In this document: in pieces, positions 50,257 through 59,577 of the stretch
How positions within the stretch are numbered: the first letter of the stretch is position 1
How the letters are laid out: every line of letters starts with the position of its first letter
Assembly: GCF_018918005.1 (NCBI RefSeq)
Contig: NZ_JAHLPR010000005.1
Span: forward strand, 62,001 to 126,000
Source: Paenibacillus sp. MSJ-34
Lineage (GTDB): Bacteria; Bacillota; Bacilli; Paenibacillales; Paenibacillaceae
DNA: 64,000 bases
Direction of reading: 5' to 3'
The notes under the pieces: model-generated
Told to the model about the DNA's origin: nothing
The model's database searches: none
What the model saw: the letters and a program-made list of their open reading frames with translations, nothing else
Position numbers and translations under genes: made by a program

Positions 50257-51999
50257 TCATCGCGTAATATCGATATAATCAAGGTTCAGACGACCCGTTG
50301 CATTTTCAAGTGTAATGACATTCGTCCCGGACTTCAACTTCATTTCGACGGCCGCAACGATGTATTGATTGCGTTCCGTTGCTGGGATGGCGAGCGATCG
50401 CTTCTTCCCGCCGTCCACCTTGATATCGAGCGCGGCATCGCTTCCGGACGGATTCGATACGGCAAGCCCCAGCCGGTATGTTCCGGGTACAGGCACGTTG
50501 ACTTGGGCGAAACGAAGCGCCGTCCCTTTACCGCCCTCGATTTGCGCGATGCCGGAGCCGGAGGCGTGCGGATGGTCTGCCGTCGCCGCCATAGATTCGG
50601 CTTGCGCGGACTCCGCCTCGTACCGGGGAATTTCAACGGCTTCCACCTGCAAGCCGTCATCCGCAAGCGGGAATCCGATGTTATTGTGGCCGGACTGCAA
50701 AGGCACGAAAGCATACGCATAACCGGGCGCATCCGCTTCGGTCGCCGGCAGCGCGGCCGTGCCTGCTTGATCGCCGTTTACCCATATGTCGAGCGAGCGC
50801 GAAGCCCCGGCTGGATTCCGGTAATGGATGAGCAGAGGCGCTTCGGTCTCGACGCTTGACGGAATGAGATCGAATTCAAGCTTGCCGGAAGCGGCGTTCG
50901 CATGTTCCGCCCGGAACACGCCCGAGCCCGCAGGATTCGGAATCGCCGTATCGAGCGATAACGGCTTGCCGAAATGCGGCGTACCGTCTTCGTTCCATTC
51001 GATCTTCTGCGCGCGCGCTTTGCGGTTGTTCCAACCGTCCGTATAACCGCTCGTGGCATGGTATACGATCCAATGCTCCGTGCCGTCCGGGGACGCGACG
51101 AACGTATTATGTCCCGGGCCGTATACTTCCGCCTCTTCGTCCATTTGCAGCAACGGCTGCGCCGATTTCGTCCAGGCGGACGGATCGAGCGGATCTCCGC
51201 CCGGCGCAAGCGCGAGCATGCCGAGGCTGTAGAACGGGGTCCAGCTTCCGGCCCCGGAATAGACGATAAACAGCCTGCCGTCTTTTTTCAGGATCGCTTG
51301 CCCTTCGTTGATGAACGGCGGTCCCCCGGCTTGTTCCCATTCCAGATCGGGCTCGGACAACAATACTCTCGGCCCGCTAATGGTGAGCGGATCGCTCATC
51401 GGGGCGATATACGTATTCTGCCGGATGTTGACATCGCCTTCCCAGCCGGACCAGACGAAGTACAGCTTATTCTCATGCTCCACCGCCAGCCCGTCGATCG
51501 CCCAGCGGTTCGTTTCGTCGGTTACTTGGCCTTTGAACGTATAGTCGCCCATGGGATCCTCTGTATCGGCTTCCAGCGCGTACATGCGATGATTCTCGTT
51601 CGCCCCGTCGTCCGCGGCGAAATAAATATACCATCTGCCTTGCAAATGTTGAATTTCAGGCGCCCAAATGCCGGACGAGTACATCGTATCCGGCGGCGGA
51701 TACCAGACGACTTTCCGCTCCGCTTGGCGAAAATCGAGGGTCCGCGATTTCATGACCATAATATCCGCTCCGTTATGCGTAAACGTCATATAATAGTATC
51801 CGTTCGCGTAGACAATGCTGGGATCCGGCGTATCGATTTCCGCCAGCGTATTTTTGAATGTGCCGCCGTGCCCGTTGTACGGCGCGTTTGCCGTTTTGTC
51901 TCCGATGCCGTTTGTTGCCAATGACCATCCCCCCCATAGAAGCAGAGCGGCGGCGCATACCGCCGCGACAAGCAAGATGCCGGTTCTTTTCGCTTTCAT
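50257..51999 (-). CDS. Exported GH43-family glycoside hydrolase with C-terminal CBM
   Basis: 580 aa. N-terminal signal anchor (about 7-27). GH43 five-blade propeller about 45-340: general base Asp in DTPDPSIVYANGYYY, pKa modulator in RWAIDGLAVEH, general acid Glu in PFINEGQAIL. C-terminal region about 360-580 has two beta-rich parts; the last (FAQVNVPVPGTYRLGLAVSN, LNLDYIDITR) is CBM6/35-like. The family covers arabinofuranosidases and xylosidases; its place in an ABC uptake operon suggests arabinan or arabinoxylan fragments. No W/LPXTG anchor. Confidence 0.88.
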   Translation of the reverse strand: MKAKRTGILLVAAVCAAALLLWGGWSLATNGIGDKTANAPYNGHGGTFKNTLAEIDTPDPSIVYANGYYYMTFTHNGADIMVMKSRTLDFRQAERKVVWYPPPDTMYSSGIWAPEIQHLQGRWYIYFAADDGANENHRMYALEADTEDPMGDYTFKGQVTDETNRWAIDGLAVEHENKLYFVWSGWEGDVNIRQNTYIAPMSDPLTISGPRVLLSEPDLEWEQAGGPPFINEGQAILKKDGRLFIVYSGAGSWTPFYSLGMLALAPGGDPLDPSAWTKSAQPLLQMDEEAEVYGPGHNTFVASPDGTEHWIVYHATSGYTDGWNNRKARAQKIEWNEDGTPHFGKPLSLDTAIPNPAGSGVFRAEHANAASGKLEFDLIPSSVETEAPLLIHYRNPAGASRSLDIWVNGDQAGTAALPATEADAPGYAYAFVPLQSGHNNIGFPLADDGLQVEAVEIPRYEAESAQAESMAATADHPHASGSGIAQIEGGKGTALRFAQVNVPVPGTYRLGLAVSNPSGSDAALDIKVDGGKKRSLAIPATERNQYIVAAVEMKLKSGTNVITLENATGRLNLDYIDITR

Positions 52000-52008
52000 A
52001 GTTCCCCC

Positions 52009-52842
52009 TTACTTGATGCCCGATTGCGTAATCGCTTTGACGAACGAGCGCTGTCCGAAGATGAAGACGATCAGGACGGGAAGCGTGGCGATCGTCGTCA
52101 TGGCCATCAACTTGCCGTAAGATTGCGTGTAGCTGCCCTGGGCCATCATGGCGATGCCCGCCGTAATCGTGCGCATTTCCGGAGATGTTGTGGCATATAA
52201 CGGCCAGACGAAATCGTTATACACGCCCATAAAGGTAAAGATGCATAGCGTGACCATAATCGAGACGGACGACGGCAGCAAAATCCGCGCGTAAATCTGC
52301 CATTTATTCGCCCCGTCGATTCTGGCGGCTTCCTCGATCTCCTTCGGAAACGAGATGAAAAATTGATACAACAGAAACACCCCGAATGCGCCGGCCGAAT
52401 ATGGCAAAATTAAAGCGGAGTACGTATTGATCAATCCCAATGCGTTAAACTCCATATACATCGGCAAGAAAGTCAATACGCCCGGAATCATGAGCGAGGC
52501 GACGAATATGGAGAACAGCGTCTTGCGGAACGGGAGGTCGGTAAGCCGCGCCAAGGCGAAAGCCGCCATCGAATCGAACAACAGCACGATTCCGGTTCCC
52601 GCCATTCCGACGAACAACGAGTTGCCGATCCAGCGCAATATCGGCACGTTCATTAGCTCGCCGTTCAATCCGAGGATGTAATTTTGCAGCGTCGGTTTGT
52701 TCGGAATGAAGTTCATTTTCCCCGCCAGCGCTTCGAAATCGTTTTTGAAGGAAGTGGACAGCATCCAAACGAGCGGGAGAAGAAATGCGGCGGCGATGAT
52801 GATCGCTGCCAGTACCCATAGAAACGTGTTGGCTTTTCTCAT
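52009..52842 (-). CDS. Sugar ABC transporter permease (MalG/AraQ-like)
   Basis: 277 aa. Six membrane helices and the BPD_transp_1 EAA loop (EIEEAARIDGANKWQIYARILLP truncated: EAA, then IDGA, then ILLPSS). N-terminal helix IIIAAAFLLPLVWMLSTSFK is typical of the MalG half. Start ATG at 52842 shares one base with the end of the upstream permease. No ATPase gene is present in the locus; MsmX-type shared ATPases usually serve such systems. Confidence 0.93.
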   Translation of the reverse strand: MRKANTFLWVLAAIIIAAAFLLPLVWMLSTSFKNDFEALAGKMNFIPNKPTLQNYILGLNGELMNVPILRWIGNSLFVGMAGTGIVLLFDSMAAFALARLTDLPFRKTLFSIFVASLMIPGVLTFLPMYMEFNALGLINTYSALILPYSAGAFGVFLLYQFFISFPKEIEEAARIDGANKWQIYARILLPSSVSIMVTLCIFTFMGVYNDFVWPLYATTSPEMRTITAGIAMMAQGSYTQSYGKLMAMTTIATLPVLIVFIFGQRSFVKAITQSGIK

Positions 52843-53738
52843 TATGCATCCTCCTTCCGGGCATAGGTGAGACGGTATTGAACGACCGAGACGATCATAA
52901 TTAATATCGCCATTAGAATGGCCATGGCGGAAGCGGAGCCCATTTCCTTCCGAATGAACGCTTGATCGAGCACGTTGATCAGCAGCACTTTGGTCGAATC
53001 GCCGGGTCCGCCCCGCGTCAATAGAAACGGCTGCGCATAAATGTTGAACGAAGCGATCGTGGAAGTGACCATGACGAACAGCATGACGGGCCGGATGGAA
53101 GGCAGCGTAATCCGCGCGAATTTATGCCAGGCGTTCGCGCCGTCGATCGAAGCCGCTTCGTAATAATCGTCGGGAACCTGGTTCAAAGCGTTAATGAAAA
53201 TGATCATATTGAATCCGATCGTCCACCATAGCGTTGTGGAGACGAGCGAAACCCAAGCCCAAGGCTGGTCGGTCAGCCACGGAACCGGGGGAATGTTCAT
53301 TTTTCCGAGCAAGCTGTTGAGAAAGCCTGCGTTCGTATCGAATATCATGAGCCATATGACAGCCATGACCGAAGCGGAGATGGCATACGGCATAAAGTAG
53401 AACGTGCGGAACAAGCCGCGGAATTTGCCGGGAAGGCGGTTGACGAGCAGCGCCAGCCCCAGCCCGACGATAATGAGCAGCGGAACGGAATAGAGGACGA
53501 ACTGCGCCGTCGCCCATAGGCCGTCGAAGAAAATGCTGTTCAAATACGTGCCTGGGGTGAAAATTTTCAAGTAATGCTCGAACCCGACAAACTGATGCGT
53601 TACGGATAACAATTCGAAATGATGCAAACTAATATAGAAGCCGTACAAGATCGGGAAGAGCAGGAAAGCCGCGAAACAAAGCAAATACGGCAGAACGAAT
53701 AAAGAAGAAGTCAAGCGAGATTGCAGCGTGCTTTTCAA
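52842..53738 (-). CDS. Sugar ABC transporter permease (MalF/AraP-like)
   Basis: 298 aa. Six membrane helices; BPD_transp_1 EAA loop with YYEAASIDGANAWHKFARIT. The frame opens at 53816, but a TTG at 53738 with AAGGAGGG at 53746-53753 (spacing 7) yields the usual MKSTLQSRLTSSLFVLPY start; upstream ATGs lack a ribosome binding site and would cover the hairpin. Forms the channel with the downstream MalG-like permease. Confidence 0.92.
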   Translation of the reverse strand: MKSTLQSRLTSSLFVLPYLLCFAAFLLFPILYGFYISLHHFELLSVTHQFVGFEHYLKIFTPGTYLNSIFFDGLWATAQFVLYSVPLLIIVGLGLALLVNRLPGKFRGLFRTFYFMPYAISASVMAVIWLMIFDTNAGFLNSLLGKMNIPPVPWLTDQPWAWVSLVSTTLWWTIGFNMIIFINALNQVPDDYYEAASIDGANAWHKFARITLPSIRPVMLFVMVTSTIASFNIYAQPFLLTRGGPGDSTKVLLINVLDQAFIRKEMGSASAMAILMAILIMIVSVVQYRLTYARKEDA

Positions 53739-53768
53739 TGAGAATCCCTCCTTATGAAGGTAGAGAGA

Positions 53769-53800
53769 AAGACGGGAGCGTCTCATCGGATTCCCGTCTT
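53769..53800 (-). terminator. Hairpin between SBP and permease genes
   Basis: On the minus strand, AGACGGGA pairs with TCCCGTCT and is followed by TTCTCTC. A partial terminator or mRNA-stabilising stem, of the kind that raises binding-protein expression over permeases. Confidence 0.7.
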
Positions 53801-53826
53801 CCACCGTGCCCTGCATTTGCGCTGCT

Positions 53827-55122
53827 TTAATTTTTCATCGCTTGTCTCGATTTCGCCGCGGCGTCGTCCATCGCTTGCTGCGCGTCTTTCTTGCCGAGCA
53901 GCGCATTGTTCAGCTCGCCCCAGATCGGCTCGGAAATCGTCCCCCAATTCAGCACGTTCGGCGCGAATTGGACGTAGGAGAAGCTGGATGCGATATTGTT
54001 TTGTACTTCAAGCTGCTTGAACTCTTCGCTTTCGAGCATCGGTTTGGCGGCGAGCGCCTGGCCGGATGCCGCCCAATCCATCGAATTGGTTGCGACATAT
54101 TTCAGAAAATCGCCGATGCCGGCAATTTTGTTCTCATCGGCAAGATCTTTCGGAATGACGAAACCGTGCGAACCGGCGAATACGGCCTGCTTCGCTTTGC
54201 CGATTTGCGGCACCGGCGCAACGCCGTAGTTCAGGCCTGCTTCGTCGAATTGCGATTTCATCCAAGGGCCGTTGAACTGAATCGCGTTTTTGCCTTGCAG
54301 GAACAACGTATTCTCTCCGTCCTGCTGTACATTGCCCGGCGAGTATCCTTTATCGACCAGGCTGCGCATCCATTGCACCATTTCAACGGCTTCCGGGGAA
54401 TTGTAAGCGACGTCGCTGCCGTTCCACAGCTCGCCGCCGTTCTGCCAGACGAGGGTCGGGAAGATAAACTGCTGCGGCCATAAGGTCGGCAGCACATATC
54501 CGTATACGCCCTTGTCTTTATCGGTCAGTTTCTCCACGGCGGATTCGAATTCCTCCCGGTTTGTCGGCGGGTTTTGGATTCCCGCTTGCTCGAACAGATC
54601 CTTATTGTAATACATGACGAGCGGATGAATATCGAGCGGGATTTCGTACCATTTGCCGTCGATGGTGGCGTATTCGACCGGCGCCTCGACATAATCTTCC
54701 TTATTGATGCCCGCCGACGCCGCAATGTCGTCCAGAGGCTGCAATTGCCCCTTGTTGACGTAAGTCGGCACCGTATCGACATGCATAATCATCAAATCCG
54801 GGCGCTCTTTGGACGAACTGAGAGCGACATCCAACTGCTTGTAATATTCGCCGTTCGGCTGAATGACGAAATTGACCTTATACTGATCCTGCGAAGCGTT
54901 GTATTGATCTACGATTTTTTTCATGAACGGGCCGTCGGAGCCGGAGAACGGGCTCCAGAACAAAATTTGCGTCGTTCCGCCTCCGCCTCCGCTACCGGCG
55001 TTTGTATCCGGCGCCGAGCCGTTCCCGCTGCCCGCATCTTTGCCGCCGCATCCCGCGGCGACAAGCGCAACGACTGCGAGCATGAGCAGCATGCTCGACA
55101 AACTCTTGTACACTTTCTTCAT
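53827..55122 (-). CDS. Extracellular sugar-binding lipoprotein (main SBP)
   Basis: 431 aa family 1 binding protein. Signal peptide with lipobox VAAGC, then a glycine-rich linker (SGNGSAPDTNAGSGGGGG). Body blocks: ILFWSPFSGSDGPFMKKIVD, PLDIHPLVMYYNKDLFEQAG, FLQGKNAIQFNGPWMKSQFD. First gene of the minus-strand locus; AGGGGGTAACGAGG upstream on its strand. Together with the MalF/MalG-like permeases it forms the uptake system for the GH43 products. Confidence 0.93.
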   Translation of the reverse strand: MKKVYKSLSSMLLMLAVVALVAAGCGGKDAGSGNGSAPDTNAGSGGGGGTTQILFWSPFSGSDGPFMKKIVDQYNASQDQYKVNFVIQPNGEYYKQLDVALSSSKERPDLMIMHVDTVPTYVNKGQLQPLDDIAASAGINKEDYVEAPVEYATIDGKWYEIPLDIHPLVMYYNKDLFEQAGIQNPPTNREEFESAVEKLTDKDKGVYGYVLPTLWPQQFIFPTLVWQNGGELWNGSDVAYNSPEAVEMVQWMRSLVDKGYSPGNVQQDGENTLFLQGKNAIQFNGPWMKSQFDEAGLNYGVAPVPQIGKAKQAVFAGSHGFVIPKDLADENKIAGIGDFLKYVATNSMDWAASGQALAAKPMLESEEFKQLEVQNNIASSFSYVQFAPNVLNWGTISEPIWGELNNALLGKKDAQQAMDDAAAKSRQAMKN

Positions 55123-55148
55123 GACCTCGTTACCCCCTATTTCGATGT

Positions 55149-55173
55149 TGAAAGATTCAACTTCGATCTTTCA
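55149..55173 (-). promoter_or_regulatory. TGAAAGAT inverted repeat in the SBP leader
   Basis: TGAAAGAT (55149-55156) and ATCTTTCA (55166-55173), perfect 8-bp inverted repeat with a 9-bp spacer, about 30 bp upstream of the SBP start. Operator or leader hairpin; binder unknown. Confidence 0.55.
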
Positions 55174-55319
55174 TGACTTCATCATATAAGGATCCGCCGC
55201 TCTCCAAAATGTCGCTTTTTTGGAATCGATGGACATATTTTTGGGTTGAAGCGCAAGGGATATAACTCGAACATTTCGCTAATGATAACAATAACCAATG
55301 ATGGAATAGGAGTGAAACG

Positions 55320-56108
55320 GTGAGAAAACGGAAACTGGCATGGATTGCGTTCGCCGCCATATGCGGGTTGCTCATATCGCTGCAAGGGACGGCTGCCGCC
55401 CGGGCGGACGGAGCTTACCACTTCGGTTTTAAGAGAGGCGGCAACGGCAGTCCGGCTTCGATCAACGAGGAAGGATTCAAGGATATATTGCAAAAGCATC
55501 AAGCGATTTTTCTCGGGGATACGTCGCAGAAAGAATTGTATCTCACGTTCGATAACGGTTATGAAAACGGGTATACGGCCAACATTTTGGATGTGCTGAA
55601 AGCGAAGAAGGCACCGGCGATTTTTTTCGTAACCGGGCATTACGTGAAGGATCAGCCCGATCTATTGAAGCGGATGACCGCGGAAGGCCATTTGATCGGC
55701 AATCATTCCTGGAGCCATCCGGACATGACGCAGGTGTCGGACGAGCGAATCGCCGAGGAACTGGCCCGCGTCAAACAAGCGGTTGCGAGCGTCACCGGCC
55801 AGCAAGAGATGCCTTTCCTGCGCCCGCCCAGAGGAATTTTTAGCGAAAGGACGCTCAAGGTGAGCCGGGAACAAGGTTATACTAACGTGTTCTGGTCGAT
55901 CGCCTACAAAGATTGGGATACCCAGGATCAAAGAGGCTGGCGTTATGCGTATGACCGTGTCATGGCGCAGCTTCATCCGGGCGCGGTCATTCTGCTCCAT
56001 TCCGTCTCCAAGGATAATGCCGAGGCTTTGGGCCAAATGATTGACGACGCGCGGAAACAGGGATATGAATTTAAAAGTTTGAGCCAGCTTCAAACGAAGC
56101 ATTATTGA
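55320..56108 (+). CDS. PdaA-like polysaccharide deacetylase (delta-lactam biosynthesis type)
   Basis: 262 aa. Signal sequence about 1-27. NodB domain: LTFDNGYENGYT (motif 1), NHSWSHPDM (motif 2, two His), RPPRGIFSERTL (motif 3), FWSIAYKDWD and ILLHSVSKDN. The TFDNG form and overall length match PdaA, which deacetylates muramic acid for spore cortex lactam. Start is GTG 55320 with TAGGAGTG upstream. Divergent from the SBP operon. Followed by its own terminator. Confidence 0.92.
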   Translation: MRKRKLAWIAFAAICGLLISLQGTAAARADGAYHFGFKRGGNGSPASINEEGFKDILQKHQAIFLGDTSQKELYLTFDNGYENGYTANILDVLKAKKAPAIFFVTGHYVKDQPDLLKRMTAEGHLIGNHSWSHPDMTQVSDERIAEELARVKQAVASVTGQQEMPFLRPPRGIFSERTLKVSREQGYTNVFWSIAYKDWDTQDQRGWRYAYDRVMAQLHPGAVILLHSVSKDNAEALGQMIDDARKQGYEFKSLSQLQTKHY

Positions 56109-56122
56109 ATGCTGTGCCGTAT

Positions 56123-56165
56123 AACAACGCTCTTGGCCATGAAGCCGGGGGCGTTGTTCTTATTT
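56123..56165 (+). terminator. Terminator of the deacetylase gene
   Basis: AACAACGC (56123-56130) pairs with GCGTTGTT (56151-56158), followed by CTTATTTT. Confidence 0.85.
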
Positions 56166-56181
56166 TCAGCAAATTTCCTGC

Positions 56182-56215
56182 TTGCATTAAGTGTATTAAG
56201 TGATATAATACACTT
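56182..56215 (+). promoter_or_regulatory. GntR/YtrA promoter with embedded operator
   Basis: TTGCAT (56182-56187), 16-bp spacer, TATAAT (56204-56209). AAGTGTATTA (56189-56198) and TAATACACTT (56206-56215) form a perfect 10-bp inverted repeat that covers the spacer and -10. Repressor binding and polymerase binding should be mutually exclusive. Confidence 0.88.
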
Positions 56216-56258
56216 AAATCACCGATGTCGACGATGCGGTGAGACAGGAGGAACGGCC

Positions 56259-56666
56259 ATGGAAGAACAACGGGTTGGCTCGCTTCGATTCCGAATCGAC
56301 TTCAGTCAACCGTTATACGAACAAATATTGGATCAAGTGAGAAGCTCGATCGCAAAAGGGGAGATCGAATTGGGAGAGAAGATGCCTTCGGTACGGGAAT
56401 TGGCGCAGCAACTGCGGATGAATCCGAACACCGTTATGCGTGCCTATCAGGAATTGGAGCGGGACGGCTTAACGGAGAAGCGGCGGGGACAGGGGACGTA
56501 TGTTACCTCATCGCTCGAGCGCGTCCAATCGTTCCGGCAAGATCTTGCCGCAAGGTATATCGATACGTTTCTGGATCAGATGAAGAGTCTGGGGCTGTCC
56601 TGGGCCGACATTCAAAAATATATTGAGCAAAACTATGATTCGGATAAGGGAGGAACACCATCATGA
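56259..56666 (+). CDS. YtrA-like GntR-family regulator
   Basis: 135 aa, short GntR protein without an effector domain, as in YtrA. Winged helix: PLYEQILDQVRSSIAKGEIE, KMPSVRELAQQLRMNPNTVM, TEKRRGQGTYVTSS. ATG 56259 has AGGAGGAAC upstream; the frame opens at 56109 but runs through the promoter and operator. Overlaps the ABC ATPase ATG (ATGA). Represses its operon through the palindrome at 56189-56215 (inference from family and site); YtrA-type operons respond to cell-wall antibiotics. Confidence 0.9.
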   Translation: MEEQRVGSLRFRIDFSQPLYEQILDQVRSSIAKGEIELGEKMPSVRELAQQLRMNPNTVMRAYQELERDGLTEKRRGQGTYVTSSLERVQSFRQDLAARYIDTFLDQMKSLGLSWADIQKYIEQNYDSDKGGTPS

Positions 56667-57376
56667 CGCAGCCCATCATTGTTTCCGAACAGGTGACAAA
56701 GCGTTACGGCAACAAAAAGGCGCTCGACGGATTGGATATCGTCATTCCGACCGGGAGAATCGCCGGCATCCTCGGCCCGAACGGTTGCGGGAAATCGACA
56801 TTTTTCCGTACGCTTACCGGGCTCGTCAAGCCGGACCAAGGGAAACTCGCAGTGCTGGGGCAACCCGCAGGCTGGCAAACGAACCGCGGCATCGCTTATT
56901 TGCCGGACCGGGCCCGGTGGTACCCCAACCATACCGTTCTGCAGGCATTCGAATGGGGGCAATCGTTCCTGCCCGGCTTCCGCATGGATCAGGCGCAGAA
57001 ATTAGCGGGATTCATGGATATCGAAATCGAGATGAGAGTCGGAGGGATGAGCCGCGGACAGGAAGCCAGGGTGATGCTTATTCTTTGTTTGGCGCGCGAA
57101 GTGCCGCTCGTCATTCTGGACGAACCGTTTGCGGGAATCGACGTTATTTCCCGGGAAGCCATCGTTTCCGGTTTGATCGATTATTTGGAAGAACGCGATC
57201 AGACGGTATTGATCAGCACGCATGATATTCGGGAAGTCGAAGGGCTGTTTGACTATACGGTCATGATGAATCAAGGTCGAGCCATTTGGTCGGGGGAGAC
57301 GGAAGATTTGCGGGCGGAATACGGATCGTTGCATGACGTCTTTCGGACTTTGTATAAGAAGGAGTGGAAACATTGA
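56663..57376 (+). CDS. ABC transporter ATP-binding protein (YtrB-like)
   Basis: 237 aa. Walker A GPNGCGKST, signature MSRGQEARVMLIL (SRGQ variant of LSGGQ), Walker B LVILDEPFAGID, H-loop ISTHD. The Ala/Arg-rich signature and lack of an accessory domain fit YtrB. Overlaps the GntR stop and the next permease start, so tightly coupled. Confidence 0.93.
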   Translation: MTQPIIVSEQVTKRYGNKKALDGLDIVIPTGRIAGILGPNGCGKSTFFRTLTGLVKPDQGKLAVLGQPAGWQTNRGIAYLPDRARWYPNHTVLQAFEWGQSFLPGFRMDQAQKLAGFMDIEIEMRVGGMSRGQEARVMLILCLAREVPLVILDEPFAGIDVISREAIVSGLIDYLEERDQTVLISTHDIREVEGLFDYTVMMNQGRAIWSGETEDLRAEYGSLHDVFRTLYKKEWKH

Positions 57377-58146
57377 ATTCGACCGGAACGTTTTGGGCGC
57401 TTGTACGCCATGAATTCAAATGGAAGGGAAGCCGGAGGAAGCAGCAGCGGCCGTCGGTCGCGAAGTGGTGGTGGATCGTTTATTTATTGCTGTTGGTCGC
57501 TATCGGCATCGGGGCAACCGTTTATTATGCCCTCCAGGACGAACTGCGGCTGGGAGGGCTTTGGTTTGTTACGACAGGTTTCCCGTATATGATGTTTTTT
57601 TTCGGTTTCGGAACGGCGAAGAGGGAATGGGAGAACGAGACGCACGGATGGTGGCTGACTTTGCCGTACTCGCGCCTTAGCCTCGCGGGAGCCAAATGGT
57701 TCGGCGCATGGCTGCGGACGATCGCGATCCTTGTTGCCGCCTATGCGATCCTATCGGTATATGCCTTGTTTATCGCGGTGACGCTCGGACATCATACGCT
57801 TGCCGAAGTAGGCGGTTTCATGGTGGCGGGAATCAATTGGCTCATTCTTCCTGCCGGATTTAGCCCGCTTATTATCGCGCTTGGAATGGTAACATGCCTT
57901 TCGCAGTATAGCTCCCTTCGTCCGCTGACTCCGCTTCTTTGGGTCGTCATTATGAGCGGAATGAGCTTTATCTACTGGGCACCCGGCTTCGGATGGTCCG
58001 ATGCGGACAACTTATTATTGTCGGAGGGGAAGGCGATTTGGTTCCCGTTCTCATGGATCGTACCGGCTTGCATGGCGCTCAGTTGGTTGGCCGCATACTT
58101 GCTCGTTCGGTTGTGCGCCTATATTCTGGACCGTAAATTATCTTAA
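57373..58146 (+). CDS. ABC transporter permease subunit
   Basis: 257 aa with six hydrophobic segments (about 30-50, 63-80, 107-133, 143-165, 180-197, 220-245). The N-terminal amphipathic stretch ALVRHEFKWKGSRRKQQRPS and the loop GTAKREWENETHGWWLTLPY are ABC-2-like. Start is TTG 57373 with AAGGAG at 57359-57364, spacing 8; GTG 57364 lies inside that site. Partner of the YtrB-like ATPase (4-bp overlap). Confidence 0.82.
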   Translation: MNSTGTFWALVRHEFKWKGSRRKQQRPSVAKWWWIVYLLLLVAIGIGATVYYALQDELRLGGLWFVTTGFPYMMFFFGFGTAKREWENETHGWWLTLPYSRLSLAGAKWFGAWLRTIAILVAAYAILSVYALFIAVTLGHHTLAEVGGFMVAGINWLILPAGFSPLIIALGMVTCLSQYSSLRPLTPLLWVVIMSGMSFIYWAPGFGWSDADNLLLSEGKAIWFPFSWIVPACMALSWLAAYLLVRLCAYILDRKLS

Positions 58147-58207
58147 GGGTCCGGTTTTGCGGGCGGGAAGGATCACCGATTTGATCATCCGGAAGGAGGC
58201 GGGTACC

Positions 58208-58600
58208 TTGAGAAACAGGTCGATCTATTATTATGGTCTCGTATTTTCCATTCTCTGCATCGTGTTTCTCGCGACAACGGTCAAAGCTTTGGCCGACCGC
58301 CAGCCTTTATTTTATTTCTTTATGCTGATTTTCGTCATCGGATTGCTTGTCGGTTATTTTCGCTATTATGTCAGGGTCAAAAGAAAGGAAATGGCGGATC
58401 GGAACAAATGGCAAAAATACGGGCTTTTACTGCTCTTTATTGCGATCTATGCGGTGATTCGATACGGCGTAAGAGAGCTGATTAGCAACGAGGTATCCGG
58501 TCAAGATTACGGAATTGTGCTAGCTTTCTTTATACTTGGCCTATTTATATCTTATTTCGGTTGTTATTCGTTTTATTTGTGGAAAAGAAATGGAGTATGA
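58208..58600 (+). CDS. Small membrane protein between two ABC systems
   Basis: 130 aa with four hydrophobic segments (about 5-22, 34-53, 69-85, 98-120) and a basic loop (YVRVKRKEMADRNKWQ). No family recognised. TTG 58208 follows AAGGAGG at 58193-58199, spacing 8. Its position suggests an accessory subunit of one of the flanking transporters. Confidence 0.78.
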   Translation: MRNRSIYYYGLVFSILCIVFLATTVKALADRQPLFYFFMLIFVIGLLVGYFRYYVRVKRKEMADRNKWQKYGLLLLFIAIYAVIRYGVRELISNEVSGQDYGIVLAFFILGLFISYFGCYSFYLWKRNGV

Positions 58601-58613
58601 AGGGGGAAAGATC

Positions 58614-59561
58614 ATGACACAGGCAACGATTCAATCGGCCGCGGAAACGATTTTGGAAGTTTCGAACTTGCGCAAATCGTATGCCAAGAAACAAGCGCTT
58701 CAAGACGTAACCTTCTCGCTCAAGGCGGGAACTTCCTTCGGTTTTCTCGGACCGAACGGGGCCGGGAAATCGACTACAATGAAAATATTGACGGGAATCG
58801 TGAAAGCGGACGGCGGGTCTGCCCGATTGTTCGGACGCGAAATGACGGAGAACCCCGATGCGGTCTCCCGTTACATCGGTTACGTGCCGCAAGAGATTAC
58901 GCTGTACGAGAAGCTGAGCGCTTACGACAATCTCGAATTTTTCGGGCAAACATACGGCATTCGCGGCAATGAATTGAAACGGCGCATTTACGATGTGCTG
59001 GAGAGAACAGGGTTGTCGGAACGGGCCAAGCAGGAGGTGCAGACTTTCTCCGGCGGGATGAAAAGGCGCATCAACATCGCCGCGGCATTGCTGCACCGGC
59101 CGAAGCTGCTCATTCTCGACGAGCCGACCGTGGGCATCGATCCGCAGTCGCGCAATCATATTTTCGATTTGATCCGGGAGTTGAACCGGGAAGGCGTTAC
59201 GATCATTTACTCGACGCACTATATGGAAGAAGTGGAAGCGCTGTGCGACGAAGTGGCGATTATGGACCAAGGTTCGGTGAAAGCGATCGGTCCGCTGGGC
59301 GAATTGCTCGAACGCTACGGCCGCAAGGCGATTTATTTGGAAGCGGCCGGCTTGAGCGAGCCGCCGCACGATCCGGATGTGTTCCATGCGCACAAGGAAG
59401 GCTCGGGATGGGTTCTGGAAACCGAGCGGGTCGGTACGGTTATGCAGCGGCTATTGGGGCAAGCGTCGCAGCAACGATGGGATGTCAAGCAATTGGAAGT
59501 GGTTAGGCCGTCGCTGGAAAGCGTCTTTCTGCGCGTCACTGGAACCGCATTGAGAGACTAG
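58614..59561 (+). CDS. ABC transporter ATP-binding protein (ABC-2 exporter type)
   Basis: 315 aa. Walker A GPNGAGKST, Q-loop YVPQE, signature FSGGMKRRINIA, Walker B LLILDEPTVGIDPQ, H-loop YSTHYMEE; the C-terminal extension of about 90 aa ends in LEVVRPSLESVFLRVTG, the usual regulatory tail of drug/lipid exporters such as YfiL/DrrA. ATG 58614 follows AGGGGGAAAG. 16 bp before its permease. Confidence 0.93.
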   Translation: MTQATIQSAAETILEVSNLRKSYAKKQALQDVTFSLKAGTSFGFLGPNGAGKSTTMKILTGIVKADGGSARLFGREMTENPDAVSRYIGYVPQEITLYEKLSAYDNLEFFGQTYGIRGNELKRRIYDVLERTGLSERAKQEVQTFSGGMKRRINIAAALLHRPKLLILDEPTVGIDPQSRNHIFDLIRELNREGVTIIYSTHYMEEVEALCDEVAIMDQGSVKAIGPLGELLERYGRKAIYLEAAGLSEPPHDPDVFHAHKEGSGWVLETERVGTVMQRLLGQASQQRWDVKQLEVVRPSLESVFLRVTGTALRD

Positions 59562-59577
59562 GGGAAGGAGAATAGAG

